Shown in pieces: positions 1 to 7,943 of a stretch of 12,022 nucleotides of DNA (position 1 is its first letter; the number at the start of each line of letters is the position of its first letter). The notes under the pieces are model-generated. The model was not told the DNA's origin. It saw only the letters and a program-made list of their open reading frames with translations, and did no database searches. The translations under genes and the position numbers were made by a program. The DNA comes from Gammaproteobacteria bacterium GWE2_37_16 (GTDB lineage: Bacteria > Pseudomonadota > Gammaproteobacteria > UBA9339): contig MGXG01000072.1 in assembly GCA_001801285.1 (NCBI GenBank), positions 1 to 12,022 of the forward strand. The letters are read 5' to 3'.

Positions 1-735
1 TTCTAATAATTTAGCATATCGATAAAAAGTTTCTTCAAAATTACCAAAAGCTATAATAAAACCCGACCACCCATCAAGGAAACCAAGTTTCAGAAAATAC
101 ATGCGTATAAATGACCATATTGCATGCCAAAAAATTTTAACAACGCTTGATTTCACATGTTTTGCAGCCAATTTCTCAGCGCCCAAAGATGAATAGAGAC
201 TTACTTTTTTTAATATCGTGGCTAAATCAGGGAAAGAAAAATGTAGCAAAACATTTTTCAAAGAAGCTACATTTCCATCAGGAATGATTTTTTCATGAAC
301 AACATCATTAGTAAATTTAGCATACCCTCTTTTAAACAACCTGATTGGAGCGTCACTTTTTGAACTAAGACAATATTTCACAGGTCGATTTAATACAAAA
401 TTTTGCCTAGGTATTTTAAAAGCAACAAAATTATGATCCCCGTTAATTACGCGTAAAATTTCCTGTTGTAATTCTGGAGTAATTCTTTCGTCAGCATCGA
501 TCGAGAAAACCCAATCCTTAGTTGCCGCTTCCAAGGCACGATTTTTTTGTATACCAAATCCTAGCCAGTCAGTTTTAATAACTTTGGCACCATATTTTTC
601 ACATATAGCAATGGTGCCATCCGTACTACCGGAATCAAATACAATAATCTGATCCATCCACAGCAAAGACTTGATACAATCTTCTATATTCTTTACTTCG
701 TTTTTAGTAATAATTGTTGCTGCAATTGTTGCCAT
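1..735 (-). CDS. GT2 family glycosyltransferase, WaaE/LgtF-like (3' end beyond window)
   Basis: The first 245 residues are visible and the frame is still open at base 1. I translated it by hand from the ATG complementary to 733-735. The N-terminus MATIAATIITKNE is the usual start of a GT-A fold family 2 enzyme. It is followed by DSGSTDGT (34-41), a nucleotide-sugar binding motif; GFGIQKNRAL (59-68); the metal-binding DADE (80-83); RLFKRG (132-137); and VHE (146-148). This order matches the WaaE/KdtX/LgtF group, which adds glucose or a similar sugar to the inner core heptose of lipopolysaccharide on the cytoplasmic side of the inner membrane. Residues 200-230 are hydrophobic and aromatic, as in the membrane-associated C-terminus of this family (FLDGWSGFIIAF). 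An in-frame GTG lies four codons upstream, but the ATG fits the family start better. No Shine-Dalgarno sequence is present. The sugar donor and acceptor are inferred from the family, not shown. Confidence 0.9.
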   Translation of the reverse strand, partial: MATIAATIITKNEVKNIEDCIKSLLWMDQIIVFDSGSTDGTIAICEKYGAKVIKTDWLGFGIQKNRALEAATKDWVFSIDADERITPELQQEILRVINGDHNFVAFKIPRQNFVLNRPVKYCLSSKSDAPIRLFKRGYAKFTNDVVHEKIIPDGNVASLKNVLLHFSFPDLATILKKVSLYSSLGAEKLAAKHVKSSVVKIFWHAIWSFIRMYFLKLGFLDGWSGFIIAFGNFEETFYRYAKLLE

Positions 736-808
736 AATATTTAACACATTGATTTATAAAAAAAACTACTTCCACATATCTTTAAATTAACCCAAACTCG
801 CAGTAGGA

Positions 809-839
809 ATTATAGCAGCTTTTTTAAAATATTACGCAA
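809..839 (-). promoter_or_regulatory. Extended -10 promoter for the GT2 gene
   Basis: On the minus strand TGC-TATAAT reads at 817-809: a perfect -10 hexamer with the TGn extension. A weak -35 (TTGCGT, complement of 834-839) lies 19 bp upstream, longer than ideal but acceptable for an extended -10 promoter. Transcription would begin near 802, giving a leader of about 66 nt before the ATG at 735. It is divergent from the glnS promoter. Confidence 0.55.
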
Positions 840-867
840 TCTATAAACCACAAACATGGCGTCTAAC

Positions 868-896
868 TTGACAACCTCATAACCCTTTCTTATGCT
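868..896 (+). promoter_or_regulatory. Sigma70-type promoter for glnS
   Basis: A consensus -35 TTGACA (868-873) is followed by exactly 17 bp and a -10 TATGCT (891-896, four of six matches to TATAAT). The expected start site is near 903, which gives a leader of about 48 nt before the glnS ATG at 951. No terminator-like or T-box-like structure is apparent in that short leader. Confidence 0.65.
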
Positions 897-950
897 CATA
901 CAAAACCAGTAGATTTAAAAAAGTAATTTCAAATTGTACATTTACCCATC

Positions 951-2636
951 ATGAACATAACAGAAGACAAAAAACCAACCCCATCCAACTTCATCCGCCG
1001 CATCATTGATGAAGATTTGCGCACTGGTAAAAATAACAAAAAAGTAGCAACACGTTTCCCACCTGAACCAAATGGTTATTTGCATATTGGTCATGCCAAA
1101 TCAATTTGCCTGAATTTTGGTATCGCCCGCGACTATAACGGCACTTGTAATTTGCGTTTTGATGACACAAATCCAGCCAAAGAAGAAATAGAATATATCG
1201 ATTCCATCATCGATTCAGTACACTGGCTAGGATTTGATTGGGAAAATCGTCTCTACTATGCTTCTGACTATTTCGAAAAACTCTATCAATGCGCCGTACA
1301 GTTAATCGAAGCCGACAAAGCTTACGTTTGTGACCTAACTCCAGATGAAATCAGATCCTATCGCGGAACATTGACGGAACCTGGCAAGGAAAGCCCTTAT
1401 CGCTCCCGCACCAACATAGAAAATCTTGACCTGTTTGCGCGTATGCGAGCTGGTGAATTTACAGAAGGTAGCCGTGTTCTGCGCGCTAAAATCGATATGG
1501 CTTCGCCAAACATCAATATGCGCGACCCCATCATTTATCGCATCCGCAAAGTTCACCATCATCGCACTGGGGATAAATGGTGCATTTACCCAATGTACGA
1601 CTTTGCACATTGCATTTCTGATTCATTAGAAGCAATTACTCACTCAATCTGCACTCTTGAATTTGAAGATCATCGCCCTCTTTATGATTGGTTAATCGAT
1701 GAACTAAAAATGCCCAATCATCCACAGCAAATTGAATTTGCACGACTAAATCTGAATTACACAATAATGAGCAAGAGAAAATTATTGGAATTAGTTCAGG
1801 GAAAACTCGTTAATGGCTGGGATGATCCACGCTTACCAACGCTCGTCGGACTTCGCCGTCGCGGCTTTCCACCGGCAGCAATCCGTGATTTTTGTGAGCG
1901 TATTGGCATTACCAAACAAGAAAGTGTTGTCGAAATGGGACTGTTAGAAGAATGTGTGCGCGATGAGCTAAATAAAATCACGCCGCGCGCCATGGCGGTT
2001 TTAAACCCGATACGCATTGTCATTGAAAATTTCCCCGAAAACACTGTAGAAGAATTAGACGCTCCATGGCATCCAAACAATCCTGACATGGGCAGTCGTA
2101 AAATACCTTTTGCGCGCATTATTTATATCGAAAAAGAAGATTTCATGGAAATTCCACCAAAAGGTTTTTTCCGTTTAACTCCTGGGCAAGAGGTACGTTT
2201 ACGTTATGCTTATTTTATTAAATGTCATAACGTTATCAAAGATCCAATCAACGGGGAAATTATAGAATTACGCTGTACTTATGATCCCGAAACTCGCGGT
2301 GGCAACGCACCAGACGGACGTAAAGTAAAAGGTACTATTCATTGGCTGGCGGCTGAACAAGCCATAAAAGCCGAAGTACGTCTTTATGATCGCCTTTTCA
2401 CTATTGCCAATCCAGACGCGCAAAAAGATGTAGATTATAAAAGCTTTTTAAATCCAGATTCTTTAAAAGCTTTACCTGATTGTTTTATTGAACCAAGTTT
2501 GGCAAAAGTTAATCCTGAAGATAAATATCAATTTGAACGATTGGGTTATTTCTGTGTTGACCAAGATTCCACTACAGCTAAATTGGTTTTCAATCGAACC
2601 GTAACCTTGAAAGATACGTGGAAAAAATCAAACTAA
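951..2636 (+). CDS. glnS: Glutaminyl-tRNA synthetase (GlnRS)
   Basis: Class I aminoacyl-tRNA synthetase that charges tRNA-Gln with glutamine in the cytoplasm. The 561 residues are close to the 554 of E. coli GlnRS as I recall it, and resemblance runs end to end. The catalytic Rossmann fold carries TRFPPEPNGYLHIGHAKS, with the HIGH signature at 45-48, and the second ATP-binding signature MSKRK at 273-277. RFDDTNP and the WCIYPMYDF and THSICTLEF blocks separate GlnRS from the related bacterial GluRS. The C-terminal half (from about residue 340) is the beta-barrel anticodon-binding domain, including RLRYAYFIKC, DGRKVKGTIHW and the final FNRTVTLKDTW. The C-terminal wording (FRLTPGQEVRLRYAYF, CTYDPETRGG) looks more like GlnRS from delta-proteobacterial or planctomycete-type genomes than like enterics; that is from memory. 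The gene is monocistronic by position, with a good promoter and a leader of about 48 nt. The start has no Shine-Dalgarno sequence. Confidence 0.98.
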   Translation: MNITEDKKPTPSNFIRRIIDEDLRTGKNNKKVATRFPPEPNGYLHIGHAKSICLNFGIARDYNGTCNLRFDDTNPAKEEIEYIDSIIDSVHWLGFDWENRLYYASDYFEKLYQCAVQLIEADKAYVCDLTPDEIRSYRGTLTEPGKESPYRSRTNIENLDLFARMRAGEFTEGSRVLRAKIDMASPNINMRDPIIYRIRKVHHHRTGDKWCIYPMYDFAHCISDSLEAITHSICTLEFEDHRPLYDWLIDELKMPNHPQQIEFARLNLNYTIMSKRKLLELVQGKLVNGWDDPRLPTLVGLRRRGFPPAAIRDFCERIGITKQESVVEMGLLEECVRDELNKITPRAMAVLNPIRIVIENFPENTVEELDAPWHPNNPDMGSRKIPFARIIYIEKEDFMEIPPKGFFRLTPGQEVRLRYAYFIKCHNVIKDPINGEIIELRCTYDPETRGGNAPDGRKVKGTIHWLAAEQAIKAEVRLYDRLFTIANPDAQKDVDYKSFLNPDSLKALPDCFIEPSLAKVNPEDKYQFERLGYFCVDQDSTTAKLVFNRTVTLKDTWKKSN

Positions 2637-2640
2637 TTCC

Positions 2641-2697
2641 GTAGCCGCAAGTTTTAACTTGCGCTAAATAACCAAGTTTTAACTTGCGCCACATAAC
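2641..2697 (+). repeat. Tandem short palindromic repeat downstream of glnS
   Basis: CGCAAGTT-TT-AACTTGCG (2646-2663) is an 18-bp perfect inverted repeat preceded by GTAGC. The unit is then partly duplicated with a 25-bp period: AAGTTTTAACTTGCGC occurs at 2649 and again at 2674. The second copy keeps only CAAG/CTTG of the stem. Related palindromes occur at 6472, 6521, 9904 and 9974, so this belongs to a dispersed intergenic family. It begins 4 bp after the glnS stop codon, but no T-run follows, so it is not a standard intrinsic terminator. Confidence 0.8.
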
Positions 2698-2790
2698 AAT
2701 GTTAAATTAGAACTTATAACATCAAATAAATTCGCTAAGTTGTTTTTATTTAATTCTTATTTAATGATTCTTTGTTTTTGCACATAATCT

Positions 2791-5700
2791 ATGATAAACC
2801 AACCACCCAAAGCAATTATACAAAAATTTCAAGATCCAGAAAACCAACCCTCCCAATACCCCCAACCTAAAACTTCAGAAACATGGTTACAACATCATGG
2901 GAAACAACTTACTAAAAGTATTTTGCTCTTTTTTACGTTAGCGTTAATTACAATTATCAGCTTTGCGGGACGGAGATTATTGGGACGTTTATTTGGCAAA
3001 AACAACACCAAAGAAACCAACAATAACATAAGTAAAAAAACAGCCTTAATGACGCAAGAGGAAGAATACTCATCCCCAACATTTCTGCACCATGCAATTG
3101 ACATAGCTGAAGGGCAATCAGTTACCGTAACTCCAGCTATGTTAAGCATGACTGACCAGGAACACTTTATTCTCGATAAATCCCTAACCGATGGAGATAA
3201 TAGCGTAGGACACTCGGTCATAAAATTACCTAATGATTTACTGGCAGTAGCTCAAGATGATGGAACTATCAGTATCTGGAATACCAAAATCAACAAACTC
3301 TCTCAACTATTACGTGGTCACAACGCTCCAGTGCTTGCTATAACTGAGATTAAATATCCCATAATTGCTAGTGCCGACCAAACAGGAACAGTACGTCTTT
3401 GGGATATATCAACTGGACAATGTACTAATATTTTCCAAGATTACCATGGTCGCATCAATGCAATGGGTTTACTTGACAATGAAGTGCTTGCAATAGGTGG
3501 TGATAAAAATGATATTTGTATCTGGAATACCAAAACCGACCATTCATGTCGCTTAAGATTAATCGGTCATAACAATACCATACTAGCTATTACTAAACTT
3601 AACCTAGATACACCTCTGCTTGCTTCTGGAAGTGCAGACAACACCATTGGAATTTTCAATTGGCAAACTGGTGAAAAATTTGAACCACTATCGTGGCACA
3701 CCGCCGATGTTACCGCTTTACTTGCCGGTCCTGATGGAATGTTAATTTCAGGAAGTCTCGATAAAACGATTGGTATTGGTAACATTACCACTGGCATCCG
3801 CGAACAACAGTTAACCGGTCACCACAACACAGTTACTGCTCTTGTCATGCTTCCTGCTGGGGGCGGAAAACTTATCTCCGGCAGCGACGATAAAACTATA
3901 AAATTATGGGATATAGATAAACAATCAGGCAAATGGTTAGCTCGCAAAACTTTCTACGGGCACAAAGAATCTATCACTGGGGTTGCAGCTCTTTCAGACG
4001 AAACCTTTGCCTCGACAAGCTGGGATAAATTCGTGTTCACATGGGATATCTATTGTGATAGTTGTACTGACTTTTTGTATAAATCCAGCTCCCCCATAAC
4101 CTCACTCACTACAACCACTTACGTTAACAACGAACTGATCATTTCAGCGGATAAAAACAATGACTTACATTTTTTGGACATAAACAGTGGTAGTTGTATT
4201 GGCAGCATTTTACAAAATAGCGATGATATTATCAGTTCAGTAAAAACCATTAAGCCAAATCAGATCGCCACAGCAAGCCAAAGCGGACAGATCAATATCA
4301 TTGATTTTGCTACTAAAAATATAACAAGAACTTTTGCTATACCCGATTTCATTTTAACCATGAAAGTTTTATCACCAGAAAATTTAATCTTGGCTGGTAA
4401 AGACAGAAAAATATGGGTTTTAAATATAAACAACGGAACTACCCAAGAATTCCCCGCACATACTAATAATATTTTTGATCTTTTGCGTTTATCGGCAACA
4501 AATATCGCCTCATGCAGCTCTGACGGAACCATACGTAAATTGAATATACTAACCGGCAATGCTGAAACTTTCACTTTGCCTGATGGACCAATATTGACTA
4601 TAACAAATATTGGTAGCGAAACCATTGCCTATGCTGGTGATAAAGGCATAATTGGACTTTTAAATACAACTTCTGGCGATACTTACCAACGACTTTACGG
4701 TCATAGCACCCCCATACGCACACTCGCTTATCTTGGTAATGGAAGATTGGTATCTGGCGATACAAACGGCATTATACTTATTCACGACCTACAACACAGC
4801 GGAACTATCACCAAACAACTAAACGGACACAAAGGCAACCTTGCTTTGGTGGTTCTTACAGATGGTCGTTTAGCTGCTACAGGAGAAAGTGGCATAGTGG
4901 AAATTTGGCGACCAGACGGCACTCCTGATGCCGAGCGACTTTTTGTTGTTACTATCCTAGAAAATGGACAATTTGAGCTAGGCGGTCAATTTGTGACAAG
5001 TTTTACCCAGGAACAAATTAACAAAGGCTATCTCAAGTTTGGTCATAGCGGTGTTCCATCCCCACCAACTGGCAAAATTGCCATCAAAATTGGCAACACC
5101 ACTTACCCATTTGAACTTTTTGATTTTAAGTTTTTCAACACAACTATAGTGGCGCTTATCTCAGCTGGTGGTGGTATAGTATTTATGGGTGGCTTAGTTG
5201 GGCTTGGCTGCTGGATAACTTTCTGTTGTAGAAAACATCAAAAAGATAACCTCGATAAAAAAATAGCAACTGAGCTTGACTTAATAGCGCAAAATGGCTT
5301 TATCATCAAATCATCCGACTTGGTTTTGGGACAAGAACTTGGACATGGAGCTACAGCTTTTGTGTTTATAGCTCAATGGCAACGTATACCAGTAGCAGTA
5401 AAAGTATTTAATAAATCAGAACAACAAAATGGGTCAGATGGCAGCTCACCACCATGTATAACCGAAATAAAAAAACTAGCTAGACTACACCATCCCGATA
5501 TCGTATCTTTCTACGGAGCTTGTCAGAACCTTGAACAATACAATAGTAAAATGTGCTTAGTTATGGAACTAATGCCCAAAGGAACGTTAAGTAAATACTT
5601 ACAAAGTCATCCAGCTTTACCCTGGGGAACACGCATAAAATTCGCCATAAATATTACCAGAGGGTTGTTTTTTTTACACAGTCAAAAACCACCGATTTTG

Positions 5701-6375
5701 CATCGTGATTTAAAAAGTGATAACGTTCTTTTAGACGAACGCAATCACGCCAAAATTAGTGATTTTGGTATGGCAATAGGAACCAGGCAATATATGGCTC
5801 CGGAATTATTGCTCGCCCAATTTGGTCGCTTTTTCACCCAGACACCATCCTTAGCATCTCCATCTACAGCACCTCCTACGCCTATCGCAGCCACAACGAG
5901 AATAGTAACTCACACAACCGCAAGCGACATTTATAGTTTAGGTATATTACTTTGGGAAATAGCCGCTCTAGATTATCCATACAAAAGCTTAACAATGGGA
6001 CGCGCTATAATGAAAACAATTACGGAAGGAACGCGTCCAGAAATTCCCAGAGCCACAACACCACCTCAATTTGCAAAATTAATTGAAGATTGCTGGAAAG
6101 GACATAGCTCAGAACGCCCCACAGCAGAACAGGTTTTAGACAGACTGGAGCAATTATCTCATTTACCTAGTTCTAGCACTTCAGCAAGCCCGAGCGCTCA
6201 CCAGCCATTTCAACCTCACCCGCGAGCAACACCGACAAGATCACCATTACATTCAGCCTTATTAACAGCATCTTTAAGCCCACCCGGTCAACCTGATTCA
6301 TCGTCATCATATGAACAAACACCATTGCTGACAGAATCTCTAAATAGCGCTAGCTATAGCTCGATCCCAATATAA
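2791..6375 (+). CDS. Receptor-like WD40 double-propeller transmembrane protein kinase
   Basis: 1194 residues. Order seen: polar N-terminus; hydrophobic helix 43-60; CSPG/cadherin-like half-repeat (about 104-125, AEGQSVTVTPAMLSMTD); about fourteen WD40 repeats (139-710) with GH...WD/WN pairs, enough for two seven-bladed propellers; the other CSPG-like half (718-775, VTSFTQEQINKGYLKFGHSG); transmembrane helix 783-812 followed by RKHQK; kinase domain about 843-1125; Ser/Pro/Thr-rich tail to 1194. Kinase residues present: glycine loop GHGATAFV (851-858), K871, alpha-C E892, HRDLKSDN (971-978), DFG (991-993), APE (1003-1005), D1046 and R1109. HRDLKSDN plus CWKGHSSERP points to a TKL-type Ser/Thr kinase, probably active. 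By the positive-inside rule the propellers lie outside the cytoplasm and the kinase inside. The segment from DFG to APE is very short. The ligand and substrates are unknown. The start is the first ATG; it lacks a Shine-Dalgarno sequence. A weak promoter candidate is TTGTTT (2740) with AATGAT (2763). Confidence 0.92.
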   Translation: MINQPPKAIIQKFQDPENQPSQYPQPKTSETWLQHHGKQLTKSILLFFTLALITIISFAGRRLLGRLFGKNNTKETNNNISKKTALMTQEEEYSSPTFLHHAIDIAEGQSVTVTPAMLSMTDQEHFILDKSLTDGDNSVGHSVIKLPNDLLAVAQDDGTISIWNTKINKLSQLLRGHNAPVLAITEIKYPIIASADQTGTVRLWDISTGQCTNIFQDYHGRINAMGLLDNEVLAIGGDKNDICIWNTKTDHSCRLRLIGHNNTILAITKLNLDTPLLASGSADNTIGIFNWQTGEKFEPLSWHTADVTALLAGPDGMLISGSLDKTIGIGNITTGIREQQLTGHHNTVTALVMLPAGGGKLISGSDDKTIKLWDIDKQSGKWLARKTFYGHKESITGVAALSDETFASTSWDKFVFTWDIYCDSCTDFLYKSSSPITSLTTTTYVNNELIISADKNNDLHFLDINSGSCIGSILQNSDDIISSVKTIKPNQIATASQSGQINIIDFATKNITRTFAIPDFILTMKVLSPENLILAGKDRKIWVLNINNGTTQEFPAHTNNIFDLLRLSATNIASCSSDGTIRKLNILTGNAETFTLPDGPILTITNIGSETIAYAGDKGIIGLLNTTSGDTYQRLYGHSTPIRTLAYLGNGRLVSGDTNGIILIHDLQHSGTITKQLNGHKGNLALVVLTDGRLAATGESGIVEIWRPDGTPDAERLFVVTILENGQFELGGQFVTSFTQEQINKGYLKFGHSGVPSPPTGKIAIKIGNTTYPFELFDFKFFNTTIVALISAGGGIVFMGGLVGLGCWITFCCRKHQKDNLDKKIATELDLIAQNGFIIKSSDLVLGQELGHGATAFVFIAQWQRIPVAVKVFNKSEQQNGSDGSSPPCITEIKKLARLHHPDIVSFYGACQNLEQYNSKMCLVMELMPKGTLSKYLQSHPALPWGTRIKFAINITRGLFFLHSQKPPILHRDLKSDNVLLDERNHAKISDFGMAIGTRQYMAPELLLAQFGRFFTQTPSLASPSTAPPTPIAATTRIVTHTTASDIYSLGILLWEIAALDYPYKSLTMGRAIMKTITEGTRPEIPRATTPPQFAKLIEDCWKGHSSERPTAEQVLDRLEQLSHLPSSSTSASPSAHQPFQPHPRATPTRSPLHSALLTASLSPPGQPDSSSSYEQTPLLTESLNSASYSSIPI

Positions 6376-6377
6376 AG

Positions 6378-6544
6378 ATATGTAAAATAAATTGCTATAT
6401 TTTTCAATATGTTATACAATGGAGAGGTAATATCTCAAAAAGGCAGAGCATTATAATTATGTTTACGTATCCGCAGGTCTTTAGCCTGCGTCAAATCATG
6501 TAGATGAGCGATATCCAATACGCAAGTTAAAACTTACGGCTATG
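6378..6544 (+). repeat. Composite intergenic repeat, copy A (leader block plus inverted palindrome pair)
   Basis: Three parts. A 38-bp block (6378-6415) matches 9823-9860 at 31 of 38 positions by hand alignment. A forward palindrome lies at 6472-6490 (CGCAGG loop CCTGCG). A reverse-oriented palindrome lies at 6521-6538 (CGCAAGTT-AA-AACTTACG) followed by GGCTATG. The outer ends CGTATCCGCAGG and, on the other strand, CATAGCCGTAAG are similar, so the two palindromes form a head-to-head pair like a REP/BIME. The same three parts in the same order occur at 9823-9996. Confidence 0.7.
6392..6420 (+). promoter_or_regulatory. Candidate promoter within repeat copy A
   Basis: TTGCTA (6392-6397) is spaced 17 bp from TACAAT (6415-6420), giving four of six and five of six matches to the sigma70 hexamers. 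It would transcribe through the palindromes into the gene at 6626 with a leader of about 200 nt. In the second repeat copy the -10 position reads TCTTAA, so the promoter match is not conserved there. Confidence 0.35.
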
Positions 6545-6625
6545 TTATATTTGTGATTCGCCTGTGGTTTTTGAGAGGTTACATAAAACGATATTTTTCC
6601 ATAAAACTCTAAGGCTTTTAAATTT

Positions 6626-7930
6626 ATGATTTCATCTGCAAATACACAACCTACTATAAAACAAATCTTCAAATTATTTTTTGCGAAGCATTACCAGGAA
6701 GCACTACAAACCGAACGCCAGATACTTTTTTTGTTAAATTGGCACAAATTTTTTCAAGCAAAAAAAGCCGAGCTAGATCAGCATTTGCCGCGCTCATCTA
6801 TATACTACGCTTATCAAATTTTGAATTTACTCTCAACCATTAAAAGTCAATATCTAACAGAATTTTTTACCAAAAAATTACCACTCAATGGAGATTTTTT
6901 GCATGAGATTTTAGCGAAAAAAATATTTTTCTTTATCACTAAAGATCTATTAGAAATTGATGCCGCAACGTTTCTTGAGAAATTACACGAAGAACAAAGC
7001 GCGCTGGAAAAACAAGTTATATCTTTAGAAAATGCCGCCAAAAATTACCGTTGGTGGCAAGGATGTTTGGGACGCATTGGGCAAATAACTACCTCAATTT
7101 ATTATTACACCTTCGCTAATTCTGTTTCATCTCTAATCGAAGAAATTACTACTGAAGGAGTTTTGAACAATGTACCTATCTTAAATACCCGCCTAGACCA
7201 AAATTATCGTTTTGGCATGGATGTTTTGGGAAGTTTGTTATTATTTGGTCTTGATTATAAATTTACTGGTTTAACTGGTCCAGGTTTAGCTTTGGCACAT
7301 ACAATTACTCATCGTCTGGAAAATGAACTCCCAAGTGCCTTAGCTCTTGGCAAAAAATGCGGCATTTCACAAGACCAGGTTTTACGTTATCTACCTAGAA
7401 TATTGCATAACATTAACATGGGATTTGGTTTATTATTTAATATAATTTTAGCTAAATTTACTGGCGGGAGCATGGGTTTGGCGACGTTTAGTTATTTGCT
7501 AGCTTTACTATGCAGCAAATCAACAGGCGCTTTGATAAATAGCAGTAAACATTTAATTTGCAAGACAAAAACCAACGAACGAATTATGGATCTCACTCTA
7601 AAACCAGTCGCGCAACATGTCAGTTATTACTTAGGAGCGCGGTTTTTAACTCCACGGTTATATGAGACTTATTTGACCTTTTTCACTCCACCAAATACAG
7701 TGTTATTTGATGATAAATTTTGTAAAGCTCATACTCAAATTTGTCACAACATAGCACTGAAAGTTATAGCAGTTGAGCCTGATGCTACAGAAAAAGAAAT
7801 ACAAAGATCCTGTAGATTATGGCAATTAAACAACAGCCCTGATATCCTTGGTTCAAACGTTGTCACAGAAAACGCGGCGGCTTTACATAATGCAGCATGT
7901 AAGATATTAACAGACAAACAAAAAATATAA
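6626..7930 (+). CDS. Unrecognised membrane protein with a degenerate C-terminal J-domain
   Basis: 434 residues that I cannot assign to a family overall. Residues 1-140 look helical and charged, with a likely coiled coil at 112-140 (FLEKLHEEQSALEKQVISL). The middle is hydrophobic: stretches at about 197-226, 262-278 and 281-298 may be membrane-embedded helices. The C-terminus (376-433) resembles a DnaJ J-domain: ALKVIAVEPDATEKEIQRS aligns with the helix I-II pattern ALxVLGVxPDATxxEIxxA, and ILTDKQK with the closing VLxDxxK. The critical HPD tripeptide is replaced by SPD (404-406), so DnaK stimulation would probably be lost; the region may be an adaptor. A start at 6626 is plausible, with a weak AAGG at 6611-6614, 11 nt upstream and farther than usual. 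The next gene begins 13 nt after its stop, so the two are likely co-transcribed. Confidence 0.75.
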   Translation: MISSANTQPTIKQIFKLFFAKHYQEALQTERQILFLLNWHKFFQAKKAELDQHLPRSSIYYAYQILNLLSTIKSQYLTEFFTKKLPLNGDFLHEILAKKIFFFITKDLLEIDAATFLEKLHEEQSALEKQVISLENAAKNYRWWQGCLGRIGQITTSIYYYTFANSVSSLIEEITTEGVLNNVPILNTRLDQNYRFGMDVLGSLLLFGLDYKFTGLTGPGLALAHTITHRLENELPSALALGKKCGISQDQVLRYLPRILHNINMGFGLLFNIILAKFTGGSMGLATFSYLLALLCSKSTGALINSSKHLICKTKTNERIMDLTLKPVAQHVSYYLGARFLTPRLYETYLTFFTPPNTVLFDDKFCKAHTQICHNIALKVIAVEPDATEKEIQRSCRLWQLNNSPDILGSNVVTENAAALHNAACKILTDKQKI

Positions 7931-7943
7931 AATTGATTCAAAC

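Noticed and set aside
809..840. Another copy of the 8941-9074 element near the GT2 promoter (shared TATAGCAG...TTTTT)
   Set aside because: Only about 12 bases match well and the rest diverges; the TATAAT it contains is better explained as the GT2 promoter.
1335..2119. Open frames of 67-107 codons inside glnS on both strands
   Set aside because: All overlap the strongly conserved GlnRS frame and have no recognisable motif or start context.
2646..2663. Intrinsic terminator for glnS
   Set aside because: The palindrome is well placed, but the loop is 2-6 nt, no T-run follows, and the same palindrome recurs in other spacers, so it is better called a dispersed repeat.
2641..2697. CRISPR array
   Set aside because: There are only two 25-bp-period units without unique spacers of regular length, and no cas genes are in the window.
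2895..4625. Minus-strand open frames (76-121 codons) inside the kinase gene
   Set aside because: They are antisense to the WD40 repeats; apparent periodicity comes from the repeat structure of the real gene.
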